Shown here in pieces: positions 27,919 to 36,835 of a DNA stretch of 64,000 nucleotides. This stretch comes from Chryseobacterium gleum. Its GTDB lineage: Bacteria; Bacteroidota; Bacteroidia; Flavobacteriales; Flavobacteriaceae. Each line of letters begins with the position of its first letter. Within the stretch, counting starts at the first letter, position 1. Made by a program: the position numbers and the translations under genes. Below the pieces are notes generated by a model. That model worked only from the letters and a program-made list of their open reading frames with translations, made no database searches and was not told the DNA's origin. The stretch covers positions 62,001 to 126,000 of the forward strand of contig CAMDGB010000003.1 of the NCBI GenBank assembly GCA_945897915.1, given 5' to 3'.

Positions 27919-29235
27919 ATGAACATAAAATTAAAATTAACTATTATAAGTTTTTTACAATTATTTGTATGGGGCGCATGGCTTACCACTTTGGCGAGTT
28001 ATGGATTCGGTTTTAAACAATGGTCGGGTGCCGAGTTTGGAATTGTGTTTTCAACTTTAGGTTTGGGTTCCATTATTATGCCGCCTATTTCTGGAATTAT
28101 CGCAGATAAATATTTAAATTTAGAAAAATTATACGGCATCCATCATATTTTATATGGAATAATTTTACTTTTCTTGCCAGCCATTGATAGCCCTTCTACT
28201 TTCTTTTGGGTTTTGCTTGTAGGTATGATTTTTTATATGCCAACGTTATCTTTGTCAAGCTCACTTTCTTTCGCTCTTTTAAAAAAATTTAACTTTAATA
28301 TCATTAAAGACTACCCCCCAATTCGAGTTTGGGGAACTATTGGTTTTATTGTAGCCATGTGGTGTACCAATTTGTTCAGTAATGTAAATCCGCCTTTTTC
28401 TTTCGGGATTGGAGTAGGAAAAGCCATTGCTGCCGTAACAAATATGCCAGTAGAATGTAATCAGTTTTATATGGCTTCTTTTTTCGCAATTGTATTGGGA
28501 ATTTTTTCTTTTACTTTGCCAAAAATTGAACCAATAAAAGACGAAAGTAAAAACAAAACATTCTCTCAAATTTTTGGCTTAGATGCTTTTAAATTGTTTA
28601 AAGAATCTAAAATGGCTATGTTTTTTATTTTTAGTATGTTTCTTGGAGCGGCTTTACAATTGACCAATATGTATGGTGAAACGTATATTAAAGATTTTGA
28701 AAACATTCCAAAATATGCAGAAACTTTTGTGGTAAAATCGGCAAATATTGTGTTGTCTATTTCTCAAATTTCTGAAACGATATTTATTTTAGCTATTCCG
28801 TTTTTCTTAAGACGATATGGAATAAAAAAGGTAATGCTTTTTAGTTTAATTGCTTGGGTGTTGCGTTTTGGATTTTTCGCATACGGCGATCCAATTGGCA
28901 GTTTATGGATGATAATTATGTCGAATATCGTTTACGGATTGGCGTTTGACTTCTTTAATATTTCAGGTTCACTTTTCGTGGAAACCACAACCGATTCTAA
29001 AATTCGATCTTCTGCACAAGGATTATTTATGATGATGACCAACGGTTTCGGGGCTATTTTAGGAAGTTTAGGAAGTGGATTTTTAATTGACACTTATTTT
29101 ACAAATGAGACGGGTAAAGACTGGCATAACATTTGGCTTGCATTTGCTATTTATGCTTTAATAATTACCATCGCATTTGCAATTTTATTTAAACACAAAC
29201 ACAATCCAAAAGACGTAGAGTCATTTAGTTATTGA
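27919..29235 (+). CDS. nucleoside transporter (NupG-type major facilitator)
   Basis: This 438-residue permease has about 12 membrane helices and resembles the nucleoside:H+ symporter branch. The start MNIKLKLTIISFLQLFVWGAWLTTLASYG, in two shorter parts, carries the conserved FxWGAW signature. Other family marks are GLGSIIMPPISGIIADKYL, RVWGTIGFIVAMW and a long central loop near NMPVECNQFYMASFF. The second half shows SSAQGLFMMMTNGFGAILGS and a final helix near LIITIAFAILF. It is followed after 53 bases by thyA, so nucleoside uptake and thymidylate synthesis sit together. Confidence 0.9.
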   Translation: MNIKLKLTIISFLQLFVWGAWLTTLASYGFGFKQWSGAEFGIVFSTLGLGSIIMPPISGIIADKYLNLEKLYGIHHILYGIILLFLPAIDSPSTFFWVLLVGMIFYMPTLSLSSSLSFALLKKFNFNIIKDYPPIRVWGTIGFIVAMWCTNLFSNVNPPFSFGIGVGKAIAAVTNMPVECNQFYMASFFAIVLGIFSFTLPKIEPIKDESKNKTFSQIFGLDAFKLFKESKMAMFFIFSMFLGAALQLTNMYGETYIKDFENIPKYAETFVVKSANIVLSISQISETIFILAIPFFLRRYGIKKVMLFSLIAWVLRFGFFAYGDPIGSLWMIIMSNIVYGLAFDFFNISGSLFVETTTDSKIRSSAQGLFMMMTNGFGAILGSLGSGFLIDTYFTNETGKDWHNIWLAFAIYALIITIAFAILFKHKHNPKDVESFSY

Positions 29236-29288
29236 TTGAGTAAAACTCCAAACCCTTAAAATACACCCATCACCTTAAACGCATATAA

Positions 29289-30113
29289 ATGAAACAATAT
29301 CACGATTTAGTAAAACACGTATTAGTAAACGGAACTCAAAAAGGCGACCGCACAGGAACAGGAACCATTAGTGTTTTTGGTTATCAAATGCGTTTTGATT
29401 TAAGTGAAGGTTTTCCTATGGTAACTACCAAAAAGTTACATTTAAAATCGATTATTTACGAATTACTTTGGTTTTTAAAAGGCGAAACCAATATTGCCTA
29501 TTTACAAGTAAATGGCGTAAAAATTTGGGATGCTTGGGCAGATGAAAACGGCAATTTAGGACCAGTTTATGGACACCAATGGAGAAACTGGAACAGCGAA
29601 GAAATTGATCAAATTACTGAATTAATAGAAACCTTAAAAACCAATCCAAATAGTCGTAGAATGTTAATTTCGGCTTGGAATCCATCAGTTTTGCCAGATA
29701 CTACCGTTTCTTTTTCAGAAAATGTGGCTAATGGAAAAGCTGCTTTACCACCATGTCACGCGTTTTTTCAATTTTATGTTTCTGATGGAAAATTATCGTG
29801 TCAATTGTACCAACGTAGTGCCGATATTTTCTTAGGCGTACCGTTTAATATTGCATCTTATGCCTTATTTACCATGATGGTAGCGCAAGTTTGCGGATTA
29901 CAAGCGGGCGAATTCATCCATACTTTTGGTGACGCACATATTTACAACAATCATATAGAACAAGTGAATTTACAATTGAGCCGGGAACCAAGAAAACTAC
30001 CAATAATGAAATTGAACCCAAATGTAACCAACATTTTCGATTTCACTTTTGACGATTTCACTTTGGAAAGCTATAACCCACACGAGCATATTAAAGGTGC
30101 GGTTTCTGTTTAG
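29289..30113 (+). CDS. thyA: thymidylate synthase
   Basis: ThyA methylates dUMP to dTMP using methylene-THF and releases dihydrofolate. The 274-residue protein has all landmarks: [38 protein letters not shown], the nucleophile C156 in [30 protein letters not shown] and [11 protein letters not shown] short insertion (ENVANGKAA) precedes the catalytic loop. Dihydrofolate reductase, which recycles its product, is encoded downstream at 31464, with a repeat-protein gene between them. Confidence 0.97.
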   Translation: MKQYHDLVKHVLVNGTQKGDRTGTGTISVFGYQMRFDLSEGFPMVTTKKLHLKSIIYELLWFLKGETNIAYLQVNGVKIWDAWADENGNLGPVYGHQWRNWNSEEIDQITELIETLKTNPNSRRMLISAWNPSVLPDTTVSFSENVANGKAALPPCHAFFQFYVSDGKLSCQLYQRSADIFLGVPFNIASYALFTMMVAQVCGLQAGEFIHTFGDAHIYNNHIEQVNLQLSREPRKLPIMKLNPNVTNIFDFTFDDFTLESYNPHEHIKGAVSV

Positions 30114-30194
30114 AAAATAGATAAAAAATAAAAATGATAATTTTATAAGTAAGCAAAAATTTTATCTAAAACAACGAAAATAAAGAAACAAGAA

Positions 30195-31298
30195 ATGAAA
30201 AAAATACTATTGTTTATATATACCTTATTGGGTATTAGTTCATTTTCACAAAACATTTATGTAACGAAAAGAGATTATACAAGTTTAAATTCAAGTACTT
30301 ATATACATTCATTACAAGAAATAAATCAAACAAATGGAAATGTTATAAATAATTACAATTACACAACACTTTTTCCGAGTAGTTATTCTCCAGAAAGTCT
30401 AACATATAATGTACAAACAAATGAAATTTTCGGTATTTCAGGCAACATAATTACAAAATATAATAAAGCAACCGGATTAGAAACATCATTTAGTTTACCA
30501 ACTATCCAAAATGTTTTTTATAGAAATTTAATTATTGCAAATAACCGATTATTCATAATTAAAACAGATTATACAAGTATGAATATAAGTACATATATAC
30601 ATTCACTACAAGAAATAAATCAAACAAATGGTAATATTATAAATAATTATAATTATACAACATTTTTTCCGAATGGAAATTCACCAAAAAGTTTAACATT
30701 TAATGTTGTAACAAAAGAAATTATTGGTATTTCTGATAATATTATAATAAAATATAATATACTAACAGGATTAGAAACATCATTTAGTTTACCAACTATC
30801 CAAAATGTTAATTATAGAAATTTAATTATTGCAAATAACCGATTATTCATCACTAAAAGAGATTATACAAGTTTAAATTCAAGTACTTATATACATTCAT
30901 TACAAGAAATAAATCAAACAAATGGTAATGTTATAAATAATTATAATTACACAACAATTTTTCCGAATGGTAATTCACCTGATAGTTTAACATTTGATAA
31001 TTTAACAAAGGAAATATATGGTATTTCAGGTAACACAATTGTAAAATATAGTATAATAACCGGATTAGAAACATCATTTAATTTACCAACTATACAATAT
31101 ATTGATTATAGTGATTTGATATCTATAAATTCTGAAGATGTTTTAGGCTTAGATGAAAATAAAACAAGTAAAGTAAAGGCAAAGGTTCTAAAAGCATATA
31201 ATTTATTAGGTCAAGAAATCCCAATTGAAACTTACAACCAAATTATTATTTTGAAATTTGATAATGGTAAAAGTAAAAAAATATATAATCAAAAATAA
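30195..31298 (+). CDS. secreted protein with three near-identical 98-residue repeats
   Basis: No named family recognised. The 367 residues start with a signal peptide (MKKILLFIYTLLGISSFS). Three repeats follow, each exactly 98 residues, with the core TYIHSLQEINQTNGN, then INNYNYTT, then GLETSF(S/N)LPTIQ. A C-terminal piece (KVLKAYNLLGQEIPIETYNQ, then IILKFDNGKSKKIYNQK) resembles the end of a T9SS type A sorting domain, although the usual FPNP start is missing. The repeats suggest a beta-propeller or solenoid surface protein. It interrupts the otherwise metabolic thyA-folA neighbourhood. Confidence 0.8.
   Translation: MKKILLFIYTLLGISSFSQNIYVTKRDYTSLNSSTYIHSLQEINQTNGNVINNYNYTTLFPSSYSPESLTYNVQTNEIFGISGNIITKYNKATGLETSFSLPTIQNVFYRNLIIANNRLFIIKTDYTSMNISTYIHSLQEINQTNGNIINNYNYTTFFPNGNSPKSLTFNVVTKEIIGISDNIIIKYNILTGLETSFSLPTIQNVNYRNLIIANNRLFITKRDYTSLNSSTYIHSLQEINQTNGNVINNYNYTTIFPNGNSPDSLTFDNLTKEIYGISGNTIVKYSIITGLETSFNLPTIQYIDYSDLISINSEDVLGLDENKTSKVKAKVLKAYNLLGQEIPIETYNQIIILKFDNGKSKKIYNQK
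30273..31130 (+). repeat. three tandem 294-bp direct repeats inside the gene
   Basis: The landmark GATTATACAAG recurs at 30273, 30567 and 30861, an exact 294-base period. Units 1 and 3 are more alike at their 5' ends than either is to unit 2. Unit 3 loses identity near 31115. Confidence 0.92.
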
Positions 31299-31463
31299 TT
31301 CTGCAATTAATAATAAATTTAAATTTGATTTAGTCCTGCTACTCCGTCAATCGAAAGCTCCTTCAAAAAATACATTTGTTAATATTTGTTTTCCATTTTT
31401 TCTTATTTCATAAAATTATAATTTCACTCAAATTCCTTATCTTAGCACTTCAAATTAATTTTT

Positions 31464-31961
31464 ATGCTAATACTAATCGCTGCAACATCTACAAACAATG
31501 CTTTGGGAAAAGACAACCAATTGGTTTGGCATTTACCAGATGATTTTAAACGTTTTAAAGCGTTAACTACCGATCATTATATCATTATGGGAAGAAAAAC
31601 CTTTGAAAGTTTCCCAAAACCTTTACCAAACAGAACGCATGTAATCATTACTCGTCAAAGTAATTATGAAGCACCAGAAGGATGTATTGTGGTTTCAAGC
31701 TTAGAAGAAGCCATAAAAGTTTGTCCAAAAAATGAAGAAGTTTTTGTTGTTGGCGGTGGCGAAATTTACAAACAAGCTATCGATATTGCAGATAAAGTCG
31801 ACCTTACTCGCGTGCATACTTCCGTAGAAGCCGATACATTTTTTCCAGAAATTAATCCAGAAAAATGGGAACTTATTTTTGAAGAACTACATATAAAAGA
31901 TGAAAAACATGCGTTTGATTTTACGTTTCAAACTTTTATTAAGTCAAATCGTAATTCGTAA
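31464..31961 (+). CDS. folA: dihydrofolate reductase
   Basis: FolA reduces dihydrofolate to tetrahydrofolate with NADPH. The 165-residue protein has the full set of motifs: AATSTNNALGKDNQLVWHLP with the conserved Trp, DDFKRFKALT with the acidic active-site residue, IMGRKTFESFPKPLPNR for NADPH binding, VVGGGEIYKQAI and TRVHTSVEADTFFP. Normal length. The gap of 165 bases upstream holds no gene; a minus-strand 18-codon frame there is too short to support. Confidence 0.96.
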   Translation: MLILIAATSTNNALGKDNQLVWHLPDDFKRFKALTTDHYIIMGRKTFESFPKPLPNRTHVIITRQSNYEAPEGCIVVSSLEEAIKVCPKNEEVFVVGGGEIYKQAIDIADKVDLTRVHTSVEADTFFPEINPEKWELIFEELHIKDEKHAFDFTFQTFIKSNRNS

Positions 31962-31962
31962 A

Positions 31963-31991
31963 TTGTAATTCATAATTTTGAATTACTTTTG
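31963..31991 (+). promoter_or_regulatory. promoter of menG
   Basis: TTG at 31963-31965 and TACTTTTG at 31984-31991, spacer 18, match the Bacteroidota consensus. The -7 box overlaps an upstream in-frame ATG at 31989, so the real start must be the ATG at 32010. Confidence 0.65.
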
Positions 31992-32009
31992 TACTTCAAA
32001 AAAACAATC

Positions 32010-32741
32010 ATGTCTAAAAGCATAAAACCCTATCAAGATTCCGAAAAAGGTAAGAAAGAGCAAGTAGCTCAAATGTTTGATACCATTTCCGAAAATTACG
32101 ATGGATTAAATAAAATAATTTCTTTAGGAACTGATGCCACTTGGAAAAAGAAGATTTTACAAATGGTAAAACTGCTTCATCCAACATCTATTTTAGATAT
32201 CGCTACCGGAACTGGAGATTTAGCTATATTGTTTGCTGAAACTACCGCTACTGAAATTATTGGTTTGGATATTTCACAAGGCATGCTTGACATGGGTAAG
32301 AAAAAAATTTCAGACAAAAACTTAGATTCAAAAATTCAAATGGTTTTAGGTGATGGAGAAAAAATTCCTTACGAGGATAATTATTTTGATGTTATAACGG
32401 TGGCCTATGGTGTAAGAAATTTCGAAAATCTTGAAAAAGGACTTTCTGAAATACTTCGTGTCTTGAAACCAAATGGCACTTTTATAATTTTAGAAACTTC
32501 TGTACCAACTAAATTTCCTTTCAAACAAGGCTATTATTTGTATACCAATTTTATTATGCCAACCATCGGAAAATTGTTTTCTAAAGACAAAGCCGCTTAT
32601 AAATATTTGTCAACTTCTGCACAAAATTTCCCTTTTGGAGAAGCGTTGAACAATATTTTACGAAAAATTGGGTTTATAGATGTACAAGACGAACCACAAA
32701 CTATGGGTATAGCTTCAATTTATATAGCATCAAAAAAGTAA
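32010..32741 (+). CDS. menG: demethylmenaquinone methyltransferase (UbiE/MenG)
   Basis: This SAM-dependent enzyme methylates demethylmenaquinone in the last step of menaquinone synthesis. Starting at MSKSIKPYQDSEKGKKEQVA it has 243 residues. Family marks are MFDTISENYDGLNKIISLG, the SAM-binding ILDIATGTGDLAIL, VLGDGEKIPYEDNYFDVITV and YGVRNFENLEKGLSEILRVL. As flavobacteria use menaquinone only, the menG role is the likelier one. The next gene, porT, starts three bases after the stop. Confidence 0.95.
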   Translation: MSKSIKPYQDSEKGKKEQVAQMFDTISENYDGLNKIISLGTDATWKKKILQMVKLLHPTSILDIATGTGDLAILFAETTATEIIGLDISQGMLDMGKKKISDKNLDSKIQMVLGDGEKIPYEDNYFDVITVAYGVRNFENLEKGLSEILRVLKPNGTFIILETSVPTKFPFKQGYYLYTNFIMPTIGKLFSKDKAAYKYLSTSAQNFPFGEALNNILRKIGFIDVQDEPQTMGIASIYIASKK

Positions 32742-32744
32742 AAC

Positions 32745-33443
32745 ATGCAAGTTAGATATTTCATTTTTATAGGGTTATTCGCACTGAAATCATTTGCTCA
32801 GGGCGGTACCTTTGGCAAAAATCCAATTATAAATGATGAAAATTTTGAGAAACAAAAAATTCATTTTGGTTATTATTTAGGATTTAGCAGTTATAATTAT
32901 CATTTTAGTTATAAAACTGTTGGAAAAGATATTGAATTGAAGCCAGCTACAGGTTTTAACGTAGGTTTGGTGGTAAATTTAAGATTAAGAGAATTTTTTG
33001 ATTTGCGATTTGAACCTGGTTTTTATGCCACACAACGCAATTTAATTTATCCAAATATTGAAGATCGAGTAGATAGATTAAGAGAAGTAAAAGCGGCAAA
33101 TTTACATTTTCCATTATTGTTAAAATATTCCGCATTACGAACTGGAAATGTACGACCATTTTTGGTTGGAGGCGTTTCTTCTACTTTAAATTTAGGAAGT
33201 AATGAAAAAGCTACAGACGACAATTCAGCAAATAGGTTCCGAGTAAAAACCTGGACACAAAATTACGAAGTTGGTTTTGGAATGGATTTATATTTAGAAT
33301 ATTTTAAATTTTCTCCATCCATTCGTGGTGTTTTTGGAACAGGTGATGAGTTAATTCGCGATTTGGATCCAAATTCTCCTTGGACAGGAAATATTAAATC
33401 TATGCAAACAAGAGCTGTGTTTGTAAACTTTACGTTCCACTAA
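32745..33443 (+). CDS. porT: type IX secretion system protein PorT
   Basis: PorT is an outer-membrane beta-barrel needed for the type IX secretion system. The protein has 232 residues, with a signal peptide (MQVRYFIFIGLFALKSFAQ). Conserved parts are FGYYLGFSSYNYHFSY, FNVGLVVNLRLREFFDLRFEPGF in its two halves, and the C-terminal FSPSIRGVFGTGDELI. The ubiE-porT order is the usual one in flavobacteria and strengthens the call. A T9SS cargo protein is encoded at 3029. Confidence 0.9.
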   Translation: MQVRYFIFIGLFALKSFAQGGTFGKNPIINDENFEKQKIHFGYYLGFSSYNYHFSYKTVGKDIELKPATGFNVGLVVNLRLREFFDLRFEPGFYATQRNLIYPNIEDRVDRLREVKAANLHFPLLLKYSALRTGNVRPFLVGGVSSTLNLGSNEKATDDNSANRFRVKTWTQNYEVGFGMDLYLEYFKFSPSIRGVFGTGDELIRDLDPNSPWTGNIKSMQTRAVFVNFTFH

Positions 33444-33461
33444 GTCCGAAAGTCTGATTTT

Positions 33462-34187
33462 TTATTTACTTCTTTTAAATTCTGATAAAAATATGGCTGT
33501 GGCTGTGGCTACGTTTAAACTTTCGGTTTGTTGTAAATTTCCAAATCTTGGTATAGAAATTTTTTGAGTAACTAAATTTCCAATTTCTGAAGATATACCG
33601 TTGGCTTCATTGCCCATTACAAGTATGCCATTAGCGGGTAACTCTTTTTTATAAATGTTTTCGCCTTCCATAAATGTGCCAAAAATTTCCAAATCAGTTG
33701 TTTTTAAATAATTAGCTAAATTGGTATATTCTACTTGAACTCTAGCCAAACTTCCCATTGTAGCTTGAACTACCTTTGGATTATACATATCAACGGTTTC
33801 TTCAGAGCAAACAATTTTAGAAATGCCAAACCAATCACATAATCTAATAATAGTTCCCATGTTCCCTGGGTCTTTTATATTGTCTAAAGCCAATTCTAAA
33901 CCAGAATTAGTTCTGGAACTATATTCTTTAATTTTAAAAACGGCTAAACAATCATTTGCAGAAGATAAAGCAGATATTTTTTTAAGTTCACTATCTAAAA
34001 TAAGTGTTGCAGTATGTTTTTGGTCAAACAAATTTGTTTTGGTTACAAACAAATTTTCCAAACGAAAATTGGCGTCAATAAGTTCTTGAATCACTTTTTT
34101 ACCTTCTGCTATGAAAAGATTGTGTATTTTACGGTACTTTTTTTGCTGTAAACTATTAATTAGTTTAATTTGGTTTTTGCTAACCAT
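33462..34187 (-). CDS. TrmH/SpoU family RNA 2'-O-methyltransferase
   Basis: This 241-residue SPOUT-fold enzyme methylates a ribose in rRNA or tRNA. The N-terminal substrate domain is seen in LINSLQQKKYRKIHNLFIAEGKKVI. The catalytic domain has three SpoU motifs: ALDNIKDPGNMGTIIRLCDW, GILVMGNEANGIS and ISIPRFGNLQQTESLNVATA. The exact RNA target cannot be told. It converges with porT (18 bases) and is divergent from tamL. Confidence 0.92.
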   Translation of the reverse strand: MVSKNQIKLINSLQQKKYRKIHNLFIAEGKKVIQELIDANFRLENLFVTKTNLFDQKHTATLILDSELKKISALSSANDCLAVFKIKEYSSRTNSGLELALDNIKDPGNMGTIIRLCDWFGISKIVCSEETVDMYNPKVVQATMGSLARVQVEYTNLANYLKTTDLEIFGTFMEGENIYKKELPANGILVMGNEANGISSEIGNLVTQKISIPRFGNLQQTESLNVATATAIFLSEFKRSK

Positions 34188-34204
34188 AAAAAATTGTATT
34201 TTTG
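34177..34204 (+). promoter_or_regulatory. promoter of tamL
   Basis: TTG at 34177-34179, 17-base spacer, TATTTTTG at 34197-34204. The -7 box overlaps the TTG codon that opens the long reading frame, so translation probably begins further downstream. Confidence 0.6.
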
Positions 34205-36772
34205 ATAAAAATTAAGCGTTTGAATAATCTCACTCCAAAAATAGCACTATTTTTTCTTTTAGGAATACTTTTTTACTCATGTTCTGAAGTAAGGAAACTC
34301 CAAAAGAAAGAATTGCTTATTCAAGATAACGAAATTATAGTAAATAACAAATCTATTAACTCAGAGGATTTGTACAATCAATTATATCAAAAACCCAACA
34401 GTAAATTATTAGGTTTTAAACCACGTTTACAATTGTACAATTTGAGTAAAAAAAACGCCGATTCTTCCTACCAAGCGTGGTTACAAAAAAAACCAAGCAG
34501 ACTTGACAGAATGATTAAATTGTATTCTAAAAAACAAGTAAATCGTTTGGGTAAATCGTTTTTTGTTTCTGGATATAGTGATTTCTTAAAGCAAGTAGGT
34601 GAGGCACCTTCTATATTAGATACGGCAAGGGTTAGAAAATCGGAAATAAGATTGCTTTCTTATCAATTTAATAGAGGATTTTTTGATGTGAAAGTAGCTT
34701 CTAAAATCGATTCTTTAAAAAATAAAAAAGTAAAAGTTACGTATCAAATAAACACGGGTAAACCGTATATAATTGATAGTATTTTTAGAAACATTGAAAC
34801 GCCCGTAGTAGATTCGTTATATCAAAATATTGCCGGAAATTCTTTAATAAAAATAGGCGAAACGTATACCGCCGAAAATATTAACAACGAGAAAAAACGA
34901 ATTGCAACGGAATTCAGAAATAGAGGTTTGTATCATTTTCAAGAAAATTACATCAAAAAACCAGATGTTGATACGATTGGCAAAGCAAATAAACTAAACA
35001 TAACGTTTAATATTGGAAATAGAATTGTTAAAAACGCCGATTCTGCTTATACTGAGCCATTTAAGTTATATAAAATTAACAAAGTAAATGTTTTTACAGA
35101 CAAACAAGTAAAGGAAAAAGCAATTGGAATTGATAGTTTATCGTATAAAAAATTTAATTTTTACAGTTCGGGAAAACTAAAATACAAACCAAAAGCACTT
35201 ATTAATGCTATTTTTATTGAAGAAGGAAAATTATTTAGCGAACAGGACAAAACATTAACTACAAGAGCATTATCTAATTTGAAAGTATTTGATTATCCTC
35301 GAATTCAATATGTAGAAGATGCTACTGGAAATGGATTAATTGCTAATATTGTTTTAACACCATTAAAAAAATATGAATTCAATACGAAAGCAGACTTTAC
35401 ACAGTCTAACATTCAGCTTTTTGGTATTTCAGGTTTTACAGGAATTACATTTAGGAACTTATTTAAAGGTGCCGAAATTTTAGATTTTTCATTGCGAGGC
35501 AATTTAGGTTCTTCTAAAGATGCCAGTATAAAAAATAGCACCAACGCCTTTTTCAATATTTTAGAATACGGTGGTAATGTGAAGCTAAGTTTTCCAAGAA
35601 TTTTCTTTCCAATTAATACAAAAAGAATAATTAGTAAAGAATCGTTACCAAGTACATCAATAACCTTAGGTTTATCAAAACAAACAAATATAGGTTTGGA
35701 TAAAGAAAATTATTACGGTAGTTTTTATTACGATTGGGGTATAAATAAAGATGAAACTAAAAAATTTAAGTTGGATTTATTTAACTTACAATTTGTTAAA
35801 AATTTAAATATTGATAATTATTTTAATGTATATAATTATTCATACAGCACATTGAATAATTTAGCACAAACCTATAATACTAATCAAGCTTATGAAGATG
35901 CAGCTGGAAATTTAACTTTTTCGGGCGCTGTAGATTTCATCAATAGTGTGTCGAATGGAGCTATAGGTGTTGCAAATGAAATAGATTTTAAAACTATTAA
36001 TACCATTGGGGAAAGAAGAAAAAGATTGATTGAAAATAACTTAATTTTATCGTCTAGTTTTTCATATAATTTAAGCACCAAAAGAAGTATTAATGACGTT
36101 CAGTTTTATAATATTAAAGCAAAAATAGAAAGTTCAGGAAACATTTTAAGTGCAATTGCCAAACAAAAAAAGGAAGCTTTAAACAGTAACGACAATCAAA
36201 CTGTTTTTGGAGTAGAATATGCGCAATATATTAAAACAGAGTTTGAATACATCAAACACTTACAATTACACAAGAAAAGTTCCTTAGCATTTAGGTTTTT
36301 TGGAGGAGTGGCTGTTCCTTATGGAAATTCAAATTCTGTGCCTTTCTCAAGAAGTTATTTTGCAGGTGGAAGTAATGATAATAGAGGTTGGCAAGCATAT
36401 TCATTAGGCCCTGGCGCCAGTTTAAGTGTAAATGATTTTAACGAAGCCAACTTAAAACTGTCTCTAAATTTAGAATACCGGTTCAATATTTTTAATAGTT
36501 TAAACGGTGCCTTGTTTACCGATGCAGGAAATATTTGGAATGTTTCTGATAACGTTGAAGATGAAAAATTGAAATTTAAAGGTGAAAAATCTTTCCAAGA
36601 GATTGCTTTAGGAACAGGTTTTGGACTTCGATATGATTTTGGTTTCTTTGTCATTCGGGGCGATTTTGGTTTCAAAGCCTATAATCCAGCTAAAGAATAC
36701 TCGCAAAGATGGCTGAAAGATATGAACTTTTCTAAAACTGTTTTTAATATAGGTATCAATTATCCTTTTTAA
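34202..36772 (+). CDS. tamL: TamL-like outer membrane lipoprotein (BamA/TamA family)
   Basis: An Omp85-family protein of about 850 residues, likely helping insert or transport envelope components. The N-terminus has a lipoprotein signal ending in FYSC. POTRA-like repeats follow (RKSEIRLLSYQFNRGFFDVK, VKVTYQINTGKPYIIDSIF), then the barrel with the FRGxxLRGN-type region and a C-terminal barrel end in FNIGINYPF. There is no ATG near the start; TTG at 34202 lies inside the promoter, so TTG at 34220 is the better candidate. A tamB partner is not nearby. Confidence 0.87.
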   Translation: MIKIKRLNNLTPKIALFFLLGILFYSCSEVRKLQKKELLIQDNEIIVNNKSINSEDLYNQLYQKPNSKLLGFKPRLQLYNLSKKNADSSYQAWLQKKPSRLDRMIKLYSKKQVNRLGKSFFVSGYSDFLKQVGEAPSILDTARVRKSEIRLLSYQFNRGFFDVKVASKIDSLKNKKVKVTYQINTGKPYIIDSIFRNIETPVVDSLYQNIAGNSLIKIGETYTAENINNEKKRIATEFRNRGLYHFQENYIKKPDVDTIGKANKLNITFNIGNRIVKNADSAYTEPFKLYKINKVNVFTDKQVKEKAIGIDSLSYKKFNFYSSGKLKYKPKALINAIFIEEGKLFSEQDKTLTTRALSNLKVFDYPRIQYVEDATGNGLIANIVLTPLKKYEFNTKADFTQSNIQLFGISGFTGITFRNLFKGAEILDFSLRGNLGSSKDASIKNSTNAFFNILEYGGNVKLSFPRIFFPINTKRIISKESLPSTSITLGLSKQTNIGLDKENYYGSFYYDWGINKDETKKFKLDLFNLQFVKNLNIDNYFNVYNYSYSTLNNLAQTYNTNQAYEDAAGNLTFSGAVDFINSVSNGAIGVANEIDFKTINTIGERRKRLIENNLILSSSFSYNLSTKRSINDVQFYNIKAKIESSGNILSAIAKQKKEALNSNDNQTVFGVEYAQYIKTEFEYIKHLQLHKKSSLAFRFFGGVAVPYGNSNSVPFSRSYFAGGSNDNRGWQAYSLGPGASLSVNDFNEANLKLSLNLEYRFNIFNSLNGALFTDAGNIWNVSDNVEDEKLKFKGEKSFQEIALGTGFGLRYDFGFFVIRGDFGFKAYNPAKEYSQRWLKDMNFSKTVFNIGINYPF

Positions 36773-36787
36773 AATTAATAAAATTGT

Positions 36788-36795
36788 TACTTTTG
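36788..36795 (+). promoter_or_regulatory. -7 element of fbaA promoter
   Basis: TACTTTTG, a perfect TAnnTTTG match, 40 bases before the fbaA ATG and just after the tamL stop. Confidence 0.55.
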
Positions 36796-36835
36796 TAAAT
36801 TCAAACAACATAAATAAATTATCAAATAAAAAAGT

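Noticed and set aside
30273-31130. Regularly spaced repeats as a CRISPR array
   Set aside because: The 294-base units are fully coding and contiguous, with no short repeats and unique spacers.
31300-31463. Minus-strand 18-codon frame (KELSIDGVAGLNQI) between the repeat protein gene and folA
   Set aside because: Too short to support as a gene. It may be a fragment of an intergenic repeat, but I cannot show that.
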